From: Caldilineae bacterium
GTDB taxonomy: Bacteria > Chloroflexota > Anaerolineae > J102
Assembly: GCA_011176555.1 (NCBI GenBank)
Contig: DUEF01000165.1
Location: 1 to 18,444 of the forward strand
Direction: 5' to 3'
DNA length: 18,444 bases
Shown here: piece by piece, positions 5,702 through 12,520 of the stretch
Layout of the letters: each line of letters begins with the position of its first letter
How positions within the stretch are numbered: the stretch's first letter is position 1
Translations under genes and position numbers: made by a program
The notes under the pieces: model-generated
What the model saw: the letters and a program-made list of their open reading frames with translations, nothing else
What the model was told of the DNA's origin: nothing
Database searches by the model: none

Positions 5702-8404
5702 ATGCGTCCAACCACATCCGAACAAATCCGAGAAGCTTTTCTCGACTACTTCGAAGAGCACGGCCACCAGCGCGTGCCCAGCTCCTCGCTCATCCCCTAC
5801 AACGACGACACCTTGTTGCTGGTCAACGCCGGCATGGTGCAGTTCAAGGATGTCTTCCTGGGCCTCGAATCCCGACCCTACCAGCGCGCTGCCACCTCGC
5901 AGAAGTGCATGCGCGTCAGCGGCAAGCACAACGACCTGGAAAACGTCGGCCCCTCGCCCCGGCATCACACTTTTTTCGAGATGCTGGGCAACTTCAGTTT
6001 CGGCGATTATTTCAAAAAGGGCGCGATTCAATACGCCTACGACTTCCTCACCAAGGTCGTGGGACTGCCGCCCGACCGCCTGTACTACACCGTGTTCCAG
6101 GATGACGATGACGCCTTTGGCTACTGGACCGAGGACATGGGCATCGCCCCCGAACGGGTTTACCGCATGGGCGAATCCACCAACTTCTGGTCGATGGGTG
6201 ATGTCGGCCCCTGCGGCCCCACCAGCGAAATCCACTACGATTGGGGGCCAGAAGCCTGCACCTGCGGCGACCCCAACTGCTCGGTGCTGCTCGACAATGG
6301 CTGCGACCGCTGGTTGGAAATCTGGAACCTGGTGTTCATGGAATTCAACCAGGACGAAGACGGCGTGCGCACGCTCCTGCCCAAGCCCGGCATCGACACC
6401 GGCATGGGCCTGGAACGCATTGTGGGCGTGGTGCAGCAGCAGCCGGTGAATTACGACACCGATCTGTTCACGCCGATCATGGACCGGGTGCAGGCTCTGC
6501 TCGGGCACAGCGACGCCGAGCGGAAGCAGCACCAAACCGGTTATCGCGTGATCGCCGACCACAGCCGCGCCGCCGCCTTCCTGGTGGCCGATGGCGTGCG
6601 GCCCGGTTCGACCGGCGCCGGTTATGTCCTGCGCATGGTCATCCGCCGCGCCTACCGCTTTGGCCGTAAAATCGGTTTCGATGGCCCCTTTTTGGTGGAT
6701 GTCATTCAGGCCGTCATCGCGAAAATGGGCGACGCCTACCCCGAACTGCGCAACCGCAGCAGCCTGATCGCCAACACGGTGCGCCTGGAAGAAGAGCAAT
6801 TCATCATCACCCTCGACCGCGCCCTGGGCGAACTGAACCGGGCGCTGGCCGATTTGGACGCCGCCGGGGAGCGGGAATTGCCCGGAAGCGTAGCTTTTTA
6901 TCTGAAATCGACCCTGGGCTTGCCCTTTGAAGTCACCCGCGACATCTGCATCGAACGCGGCTACACCGTGGACGAAGCGGGCTATTTCGAGGCCGAAGAG
7001 AAACATCGCAAGATCAGCCAGGGAAAGATCAGTGACGCCATCTACGCCGACGAAGCGGAGCATTACGCGGCGGTGCTGGCCCAACTGCAACAACGGGGCA
7101 CATTGCCCGAATCCGGCGTCGCCTACGATCCCTATGGCTCGACGACCCGCGCCACGCAAGTGCTCGCCATTTTGCATGATGGCGAACTGGTCGAAACCGC
7201 ACAGGAGGGCGCAGAAGTGGAGATCGTGCTGGCCGAAACGCCTTTTTATGTGGAAGCGGGCGGTCAGATCAGCGACACCGGGACCATCACCGCCCAGTCG
7301 GGTTGGCAGGCGCGGGTGCATGACGTGCGCCGCCCTGTTTCCGGCCTGACCGTGCATCGCTCGACCATTGTCACTGGCCCCGCCCGCGTGGGCTCCGCCG
7401 TCCAGGCCGCGGTGGATAAAGAACGCCGCTGGAGCATCATGCGCAACCACACCGCCACCCACCTCCTGCACAACGCCCTGCGCACTCATCTGGGCGGACA
7501 CGTGCACCAGGCCGGTTCGTTGGTCGCGCCCGACCGCCTGCGTTTCGACTTCACCCATGACGCGCCCCTAACGCCTGAACAGCTTCGCAAGATCACAGAC
7601 ACCGTCAATCAGGCCATTTTGGCCAGCTACCCCCTCGACATCACCTACAAGCCCTACAAACAGGCCATCGCCGAGGGCGCGACCGCCCTCTTTGGCGAGA
7701 AATACGGCGATGTCGTGCGAACCGTCACCTGCGGCGATCACGAAAACTTCTGGAGCTACGAACTCTGCGGCGGAACCCACGTTGAAAACACCGCCCAGAT
7801 CGGCTTTTTCATCATCGCCAGTGAAGGTTCGGTGGCCGCGGGCGTGCGCCGCATCGAGGCGCTGACCGGATTCGGCGCCGAGGCCTACGCCCTGGACCGC
7901 ATCGCCATGCTGGATCGCATTGCTCGCGTCCTTAACTCGCCCGCAGAAGCCGCTGAGCAGAAGGCGCTGGACTTGAAGGAGCAGACGAAGCAACTCAACC
8001 GCGAGGTGCAGAAACTCCGCCAGCAGGTGATGACCCGCCAGGCCGAGCAACTGACCGGTCGGGTGCAGGAAGTGGCCGGGGTGAAGGTGCTGGCCGAGCG
8101 AGTGGACGCCGCGGATGTCAACGGCATGCGCATCATGGCCGACGATTTGCGGAACAAACTCGGTTCCGGCATCGTCGTATTGGGGGCGGTCATCAACGAC
8201 AAGCCCATGCTCATCGCCGCGGCCACGCCCGATGTCATCGAGCAAGGCGGTCACGCCGGTCAACTCGTGCGGGCCCTGGCCCCGATCATCGGCGGCGGCG
8301 GCGGCGGCCGTCCCAACATGGCCCAAGCCGGCGGGCAGGACATATCAAAACTGGATGACGCCCTCGCCGCAGCTCTGGCTGCTGTCGAGAAGCAGTTTTC
8401 ATAA
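5702..8404 (+). CDS. alaS: Alanine--tRNA ligase
   Basis: Class II aminoacyl-tRNA synthetase that charges tRNA-Ala (900 aa, close to the usual ~880). The catalytic domain begins TTSEQIREAFLDYFEEHGH and holds the motif-2 region (SQKCMRVSGKHNDLENVG) and GIDTGMGLERI. The editing domain has the zinc-binding HTATH (His583, His587) and CGGTH (Cys689, His693). The C-Ala dimerisation domain ends in a glycine run and GRPNMAQAGG, as in typical AlaRS. An insert with CTCGDPNC in the catalytic domain, before the EIWNLVFMEF segment, is seen in many bacterial forms. The start at 5702 gives the normal N-terminus, but there is no clear Shine-Dalgarno. It leads a run of same-strand genes; alaS upstream of ruvX and mltG is a recurring bacterial order. 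Confidence 0.98.
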   Translation: MRPTTSEQIREAFLDYFEEHGHQRVPSSSLIPYNDDTLLLVNAGMVQFKDVFLGLESRPYQRAATSQKCMRVSGKHNDLENVGPSPRHHTFFEMLGNFSFGDYFKKGAIQYAYDFLTKVVGLPPDRLYYTVFQDDDDAFGYWTEDMGIAPERVYRMGESTNFWSMGDVGPCGPTSEIHYDWGPEACTCGDPNCSVLLDNGCDRWLEIWNLVFMEFNQDEDGVRTLLPKPGIDTGMGLERIVGVVQQQPVNYDTDLFTPIMDRVQALLGHSDAERKQHQTGYRVIADHSRAAAFLVADGVRPGSTGAGYVLRMVIRRAYRFGRKIGFDGPFLVDVIQAVIAKMGDAYPELRNRSSLIANTVRLEEEQFIITLDRALGELNRALADLDAAGERELPGSVAFYLKSTLGLPFEVTRDICIERGYTVDEAGYFEAEEKHRKISQGKISDAIYADEAEHYAAVLAQLQQRGTLPESGVAYDPYGSTTRATQVLAILHDGELVETAQEGAEVEIVLAETPFYVEAGGQISDTGTITAQSGWQARVHDVRRPVSGLTVHRSTIVTGPARVGSAVQAAVDKERRWSIMRNHTATHLLHNALRTHLGGHVHQAGSLVAPDRLRFDFTHDAPLTPEQLRKITDTVNQAILASYPLDITYKPYKQAIAEGATALFGEKYGDVVRTVTCGDHENFWSYELCGGTHVENTAQIGFFIIASEGSVAAGVRRIEALTGFGAEAYALDRIAMLDRIARVLNSPAEAAEQKALDLKEQTKQLNREVQKLRQQVMTRQAEQLTGRVQEVAGVKVLAERVDAADVNGMRIMADDLRNKLGSGIVVLGAVINDKPMLIAAATPDVIEQGGHAGQLVRALAPIIGGGGGGRPNMAQAGGQDISKLDDALAAALAAVEKQFS

Positions 8405-8413
8405 GATCATCGT

Positions 8414-8722
8414 ATGGATCAAGAACAAGTTCTAGAAATATCACGCAACTACTTATCCTTTCTGGCAGATCACGATGTCGATGTGCAGAGAGCTTGGGTC
8501 TTTGGCTCAAGCGTCAAAGACACTTTCAACGAAAATAGCGATATCGATCTGGCATTGACGATTAAGGATTTGACGAATTCTTTTTTGATGCAGATGCACC
8601 TGATGCGATTGAGTTGGAAATTCGACCCTCGCATCGAACCTCACCCCTTTGCCGATGATGAGTTCGAGGCGTCGAATCCTTTTGTCGATGAGATTTTGAG
8701 CACAGGCATACGGGTCATGTAG
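8414..8722 (+). CDS. Small MNT-type nucleotidyltransferase domain protein (orphan MntA-like)
   Basis: A 102-residue single-domain protein with the minimal nucleotidyltransferase signature GSX10DXD: Gly31-Ser32 and Asp43-Ile44-Asp45, preceded by RAWVFGS. In the known MntA/HepT toxin-antitoxin pairs, such a protein adds AMP groups to a neighbouring HEPN ribonuclease and inactivates it. Here no HEPN gene is adjacent: alaS ends nine bases upstream and the baseplate-J-like gene follows within 30 bases. A possible third acidic residue lies in RIEPHPF (Glu79). No good Shine-Dalgarno is visible, so translation may depend on coupling with alaS. Base composition is clearly more AT-rich than alaS or the next gene, suggesting later arrival. 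It could be the remnant of a two-gene module or act on a distant partner. Confidence 0.8.
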   Translation: MDQEQVLEISRNYLSFLADHDVDVQRAWVFGSSVKDTFNENSDIDLALTIKDLTNSFLMQMHLMRLSWKFDPRIEPHPFADDEFEASNPFVDEILSTGIRVM

Positions 8723-8751
8723 CATTCGATGCTGTGATCCCATCTTTGACC

Positions 8752-10320
8752 ATGCCCCTTCACACCGTCCCCCTCGATTCCCCCGCCACCCTGGGCGCGG
8801 CCAGTAGTGCCCTGCAACAGGGCGACGTTGGCGACCAGGTGCTGCTGGTGTTGCCCGAGCAAGCGGACGATCTCGCCAGCGAAGTGCGATTGAAAGTCCT
8901 GCGCCGTCAGGCCGACGCCCTCCAGGTGCAAGTCGGTCTGGTGACGCGGGATGCCGACATCCGGCATTTCGCGCGCAAAGCCCGCATCCCCACCTTCTCC
9001 TCGGTCGAAAAGGCCCAGAAACGCTGGCGCTATCCCAAACCGCCTGCTTCACTCCCGCCGCCCTCGCTCGTCCGACCTCTGGTCATCGACCCGCCGCGCG
9101 ACGTCGGTCGGGACGTGAAAGCGCCCGCGATTGTGACGGTGGGCGGGGCCACGCTGCTGGACGGGCGTACGCGCCAGCGCAAGGATCGCTGGTGGTTGAC
9201 CTGGCTCGGTTACCTGCTGCTGATCATCGTGGTGGCGGCCCTGATCGGCGGCGTCGCCCTGATGGTGCTGCCCCAGGCCACCGTCACCGTCGTCCCCGCC
9301 CGCACCCAATTCGTCAGCTCCATCGAACTGAGCAGCCAGGTGGGCATCGACGAACCCGACTATCTCAACGGCGTGACCCCCGCCCGGGCCGTACAAGCGC
9401 GGGTCGATGTTTTCGGCACGATCGCAACCAGCGGCCTGGATGAAGCACCGGTCGGCAAGGCCGCGGGCGTCGTCACTTTCATCAACAAAACCAATCGTGA
9501 GATCCAAATCCCGCAAAACACCATCGTGCGCACCACCACGGGCGACAACGTCCGTTTTCGTACACTGACCGAGGCGGCCACACCGCCCGGCGTCGGCCAA
9601 CAAGTGACCATTCCCATCGAAGCGGTGGAGCCGGGACGGCGCGGCAACGTTCCCGCATTCACCATCAATGAGATTGAAGGCCCGCTCAACGTGAGCTTGC
9701 GGGTGAGCAATCAATCGCCCACAGCCGGCGGAACCGTTGAAAGCGTGGCCGTAGTCACGCAAGCGGACAAGGATCGTCTGTTGGGCCAGCTTCAGGAGCA
9801 ATTGCAACGCCAGGCCTACGATCAACTCGCCGCGGGCCTCGAACAGGGCGAAATCATCCCGCCCGAGACGGTGAGCACCTACACCCTGGCCGAGACCTAC
9901 GATCGCTTCGCCGGCGAGCAGGCCGATGTGTTGGGCCTGCAACTGCAACTGCTGGCCCGCGGCCTGGCCGTCGATCTCAACAGCGCCAATGCTCTGGCCG
10001 AACGCTCGCTTCGCGAGAGCATCCCCTTCGACCATTTTTTGTTGGAGGAGAGCATTCGCATCGGCCAACCCAACTTCACCCGCTTCAGCAGTGAATCCGC
10101 TGATTTTACATTGACCGCCAGCGCCGACACACTCATCCCCATCACCACCGGCCAGGTGCGCAGCCTGCTCATCTGTGCGCCGCTGGAGGACGCCGAAACG
10201 ATTCTGCTCGACAACCTGGCATTGGCCGTTCCGCCCGAAATCACGCTCGAACCGAACTGGCTCGACCGCCTGCCCTGCATCCCCACCCGCATCGTCGTCC
10301 GCGTCCTGCAATCGCAATGA
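8752..10320 (+). CDS. Baseplate J/gp47-like single-pass membrane protein
   Basis: A 522-residue protein of the type annotated 'baseplate J/gp47 family' in Chloroflexota and some Actinobacteriota; its function is not established. The N-terminal ~100 residues form a small alpha/beta domain (DQVLLVLPEQADDL, VGLVTRDADIRHFARKARIPTF). One membrane helix follows (WLGYLLLIIVVAALIGGVAL), then VTVVPARTQF and a large, probably extracytoplasmic beta-rich part. That part includes the segment giving the family its name (AAGVVTFINKTNREIQIPQNT, VEAVEPGRRGNVPAFTINEIEGP, VVTQADKDRL). The ATG at 8752 is preferred to the GTG at 8734; neither has a good ribosome binding site. No other phage-tail genes are nearby, so a prophage origin is unlikely here; a cell-envelope role is more plausible given mltG downstream. 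The gap to ruvX is filled by repeats. Confidence 0.8.
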   Translation: MPLHTVPLDSPATLGAASSALQQGDVGDQVLLVLPEQADDLASEVRLKVLRRQADALQVQVGLVTRDADIRHFARKARIPTFSSVEKAQKRWRYPKPPASLPPPSLVRPLVIDPPRDVGRDVKAPAIVTVGGATLLDGRTRQRKDRWWLTWLGYLLLIIVVAALIGGVALMVLPQATVTVVPARTQFVSSIELSSQVGIDEPDYLNGVTPARAVQARVDVFGTIATSGLDEAPVGKAAGVVTFINKTNREIQIPQNTIVRTTTGDNVRFRTLTEAATPPGVGQQVTIPIEAVEPGRRGNVPAFTINEIEGPLNVSLRVSNQSPTAGGTVESVAVVTQADKDRLLGQLQEQLQRQAYDQLAAGLEQGEIIPPETVSTYTLAETYDRFAGEQADVLGLQLQLLARGLAVDLNSANALAERSLRESIPFDHFLLEESIRIGQPNFTRFSSESADFTLTASADTLIPITTGQVRSLLICAPLEDAETILLDNLALAVPPEITLEPNWLDRLPCIPTRIVVRVLQSQ

Positions 10321-10324
10321 TTCC

Positions 10325-10340
10325 GCCAATGGCCATTGGC
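10325..10340. repeat. 16-bp perfect palindrome
   Basis: GCCAATGGCCATTGGC is self-complementary over all 16 bases. It begins five bases after the stop of the baseplate-J-like gene and directly adjoins the heptamer array that starts at 10341. It may be a degenerate extension of that array (it contains CCATTGG), a protein-binding site or a small hairpin. Confidence 0.7.
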
Positions 10341-10417
10341 CGTTGACCATTGACCGTTGACCATTGACCATTGACCATTGACCATTGACCATTGACCATT
10401 GACCATTGACCATTACC
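10341..10417 (+). repeat. Heptanucleotide tandem array (CATTGAC) ending on the ruvX start codon
   Basis: Eleven 7-bp units without interruption: CGTTGAC, CATTGAC, CGTTGAC, seven more CATTGAC, and a degenerate CATTACC. The last base (10417) is directly followed by the ATG of ruvX. Every full unit contains TTGAC, which resembles a -35 core, but no -10 box lies inside the array. There is no Shine-Dalgarno between array and ATG. Heptamer tandem repeats are known from cyanobacterial genomes (STRR sequences); the relation here is by similarity of form only. Confidence 0.92.
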
Positions 10418-10849
10418 ATGCTTACCTGGCTCGCTCTCGACATCGGCGATCGCCGCGTCGGCCTGGCCACCGGCAACGACCAGGCCTGGCTGGCCCGACC
10501 CCACAGCATCCTCACCCGGCGCAGCAAGCGCGAGGACTTCGCAGCCATCGCCCGCATCGTCGAGGAAGTGGGGGCCGAGCGCCTGCTGGTGGGGCTGCCG
10601 TACAACATGGATGGCAGCGAAGGCCCCCAGGCCAAGCGCGTGCGCAACTACACGACCAAACTCCAGCGCCAGCTCGCGCTCCCCGTCACCTTCTGGGATG
10701 AACGGCTCAGCTCCTTCGAGGCGGATCAGATTATCATCCACAGCGGCAAACGGCGACGCAGCAAACACAACGACGACATCGCCGCCGCCACCATCCTCCA
10801 ATCCTATCTCGATCATCTCCGTCTTCAGGCGAGACCGTCGGGTGAGTGA
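10418..10849 (+). CDS. ruvX: RuvX/YqgF-family Holliday junction resolvase-like nuclease
   Basis: A 143-residue RNase H-fold protein of the YqgF/RuvX family, essential in many bacteria and linked to 16S rRNA 5'-end processing and, in vitro, to Holliday-junction cleavage. The acidic triad is visible: Asp8 in ALDIGDRRVGLA, Glu95 in FWDERLSS and Asp119/Asp120 in HNDDIAAA. VGLPYNMDGSEGPQA is the family's second conserved block. I chose the ATG at 10418; an in-frame TTG at 10406 lies inside the heptamer array and would only add repeat-encoded residues. No Shine-Dalgarno is present; the upstream gap is taken up by the palindrome and array. The neighbours alaS upstream and mltG downstream match an order seen in other phyla, supporting the assignment. 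Confidence 0.94.
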   Translation: MLTWLALDIGDRRVGLATGNDQAWLARPHSILTRRSKREDFAAIARIVEEVGAERLLVGLPYNMDGSEGPQAKRVRNYTTKLQRQLALPVTFWDERLSSFEADQIIIHSGKRRRSKHNDDIAAATILQSYLDHLRLQARPSGE

Positions 10850-10920
10850 TTCCGGCCAACGCCAACCGCCGACAGATCGTATTCGTGCTTGCCCTCGTTC
10901 GCTGCGAGCGGAATTCCGTT

Positions 10921-11047
10921 TTCTTACGTCATGTCGAAGCGCAGCGAGACATCCCCTTGATTTCCACCCACACCGATCATCCCGGGAATTAGTTCCCTCG
11001 TGCGACTCGGGACAGGCCTCCCGCTGGTCGTCGAAATGACGTAAAAA
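10921..11047 (+). repeat. Interspersed element, copy B, with terminal inverted repeats (MITE-like)
   Basis: A 127-bp element in the ruvX-mltG gap. Its ends TTCTTACGTCATGTCGA (10921-10937) and TCGAAATGACGTAAAAA (11031-11047) are inverted repeats matching at 15 of 17 positions. Inside are GAGACATCCCC and the core AATTAGTTCCCTCG..GACTCGGGACAGGCCTC (about 10987-11020). With no coding capacity, short size and TIRs, it resembles a non-autonomous mobile element. A clear target-site duplication was not identified. Other copies are at 5452 (A), 12329 (C), 12446 (D) and 12521 (E). Confidence 0.75.
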
Positions 11048-11069
11048 GGAAAGCCTCCTACCGACCGAC

Positions 11070-11104
11070 CTCTGATCTCTGATCTCTGACTTCCGATCTC
11101 TGAA
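11070..11104 (+). repeat. Heptanucleotide tandem array (CTCTGAT) ending on the mltG start codon
   Basis: Five 7-bp units: CTCTGAT, CTCTGAT, CTCTGAC, TTCCGAT, CTCTGAA. The last base is directly followed by the ATG at 11105. The unit differs in sequence from the CATTGAC array before ruvX, but has the same length and the same placement. A short CCGACCGACC duplication lies just upstream (11061-11070). No Shine-Dalgarno is visible. Confidence 0.85.
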
Positions 11105-12319
11105 ATGTCTCTTCTCCGCGCAATCCCCCGATTTCTCCTCTTCCTCGCCGTCATCGCCGCGGTCGCCGCCGCGTTTTGGCTGGCGGGCCAGTGGACGCGC
11201 TCGCAAAGCCGCGCCTACGAAAACGAAGGCGCTGGCAGTGGCCTGGTGCGCAACACGACCGCGCCCTGGCGCAACCTCAACCCCGACAACCTGGAAACGC
11301 AAGCGCTGGAATTTTATCTCAACCTCAACCGCCAGTCCATCGACAGCCCCGTGGCCCCGGACGCTTCACCAGTGCCCTTCCACGTCGAACTGGGCGAAAC
11401 CGGGTACAGCATTTCCGAACGCCTGCAAGAACTGGGCCTGATTCGAGACGCCTCCCTGTTCCGCCTGTACCTGCGCCTGAACGGCCTGGAACATAAGCTG
11501 GAAGCGGGCGATTTCACCCTGTCCGCAGCCATGACCGTGCCCGAAATCGCAGATGCACTGCAGAGCGCACTCAGTGAAGATGTCGTCGTGCGCATCCCCG
11601 AGGGGTGGCGAGCGGAAGAGATCGCACTGCTTCTAGAGGAACAGGGCGTGGTTTCAGCCGCTGATTTCATGGCGGCCGTGCGCACCGGCGACACAGCGCT
11701 GCTGGGTTTGCCCGACTACCCGCTCCTGGCCGACAAACCGCCCGGCGTCAGCTTCGAGGGTTACCTTTTCCCCGACACCTACCGCCTGCCGGTCGGGGCC
11801 AGAGCCAGCGACGTGCTCAGAGTGATGTTCGAGACCCTGGAATTGCGGGTCGATGACGCCATGCGCGCCCAGATCGCGGCCAGCGGGCTCACCTTCCATC
11901 AGGCGCTGACCCTGGCCTCCATCATCGAACGAGAAACCGCGCTGGCCGACGAACGGCCCCTCATCGCCTCGACCTATCGCAATCGCCTGGGCGAGATCTG
12001 CGCCAATGAAGTGGCCGGCTACCTGGGCGCAGACCCCACCGCCCAATACGCAATGGGCTACAATGCCGAGCAAGACACCTGGTGGCCCACGGTGGAAACG
12101 GTCGAGGAATATTTGGAGATCAACTCGCCGTACAACACCTATCTCTACCCCGGTCTTCCTCCCGGCCCCATCGCCAGCCCCGGCCTTGCTTCCATCGAGG
12201 CGGCGATCAATCCCGCCGACACCCTGTACTGCTATTTCGTGGCCAGTTCCGGCGGCGCGCACGTCTTCGCCCAAACCGGGGCCGAACACCAGTTCAATGT
12301 GCAGTCCTACCAGCGCTGA
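11105..12319 (+). CDS. mltG: Endolytic murein transglycosylase MltG
   Basis: MltG/YceG-like lytic transglycosylase (404 aa) that cleaves nascent peptidoglycan strands at the outer face of the membrane and is thought to set glycan length. It has one N-terminal membrane anchor (FLLFLAVIAAVAAAFWLAG, residues ~11-29), then a LysM-like substrate-binding region (YSISERLQELGLI) and the catalytic domain. The key LASIIERET segment holds the catalytic glutamate (first Glu, Glu275). LGADPTAQYAMGY, SPYNTYLYPGLPPGPIASPG and the FVASSGGAHVFA block complete the signature. Length is normal for the family. The start is fixed by the membrane anchor; it is preceded by a heptamer array rather than a ribosome binding site. 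It sits downstream of ruvX, and the interspersed-element cluster C-D-E follows its stop. Confidence 0.95.
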   Translation: MSLLRAIPRFLLFLAVIAAVAAAFWLAGQWTRSQSRAYENEGAGSGLVRNTTAPWRNLNPDNLETQALEFYLNLNRQSIDSPVAPDASPVPFHVELGETGYSISERLQELGLIRDASLFRLYLRLNGLEHKLEAGDFTLSAAMTVPEIADALQSALSEDVVVRIPEGWRAEEIALLLEEQGVVSAADFMAAVRTGDTALLGLPDYPLLADKPPGVSFEGYLFPDTYRLPVGARASDVLRVMFETLELRVDDAMRAQIAASGLTFHQALTLASIIERETALADERPLIASTYRNRLGEICANEVAGYLGADPTAQYAMGYNAEQDTWWPTVETVEEYLEINSPYNTYLYPGLPPGPIASPGLASIEAAINPADTLYCYFVASSGGAHVFAQTGAEHQFNVQSYQR

Positions 12320-12328
12320 TCGTGAAGA

Positions 12329-12443
12329 GCGTCAAGTCGAGGGAAACGAGACATCCCCTTGCAAACGAGCACCCGATTCCCACCCGGGATTAGTTCCCTC
12401 ACTCCACTCGGGACAGGCCTCCCGGTGGTCGTCGAAAGGACGC
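12329..12443 (+). repeat. Interspersed element, copy C
   Basis: Begins nine bases after the mltG stop. It has the left-end motif GCGTCAAGTCGA (12329-12340), the internal GAGACATCCCC block, the core GATTAGTTCCCTCACTCCAC..CAGGCCTC (12388-12421) and right end TCGAAAGGACGC (12432-12443). The two ends pair at 9 of 12 positions, so the terminal inverted repeat is weaker than in copy B. Confidence 0.75.
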
Positions 12444-12445
12444 AC

Positions 12446-12520
12446 GCACTGAATATCCAGGGGATTAGTTCCCTCGTTCCACTCGGGACAGGCCTCCCGT
12501 TGGTCGCTAAAATGACGTAT
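12446..12520 (+). repeat. Interspersed element, copy D (75-bp tandem unit)
   Basis: A unit starting GCACTGAATATCCAGGGGAT, carrying the core (12463-12496) and ending in AAATGACGTAT. It has no left-end segment of its own, looking like a tandem extension of copy C. The next unit (E) restarts with the same 20 bases exactly 75 bp later. It contains the likely start codon of the downstream lipoprotein (ATG 12512-12514). Confidence 0.75.

Noticed and set aside
5591..7558. 655-codon open frame on the reverse strand opposite alaS
   Set aside because: Composition is rich in His/Gly/Val/Asp as expected for an antisense read-through of GC-biased codons; alaS is certain on the forward strand.
8752..10320. 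Prophage or contractile-tail locus suggested by the baseplate-J name
   Set aside because: No tail, sheath, spike or integrase genes in the window; neighbours are conserved housekeeping genes and the protein has a membrane anchor.
10341..11104. Heptamer arrays as CRISPR-like repeats
   Set aside because: Units are contiguous 7-mers with no spacers and there are no cas genes; they are simple tandem repeats.
9049..11302. Reverse-strand frames containing a repeated MVNGQWS heptapeptide
   Set aside because: The peptide repeat is only the translation of the 7-bp array (three units give seven codons); the frames run antisense to the baseplate-J-like, ruvX and mltG genes.
12359..12511. Upstream start (12359) for the lipoprotein, giving 366 residues
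   Set aside because: The extra residues are pure translation of element copies C and D and would put more than 90 residues before the lipobox cysteine, far too long for a signal peptide.
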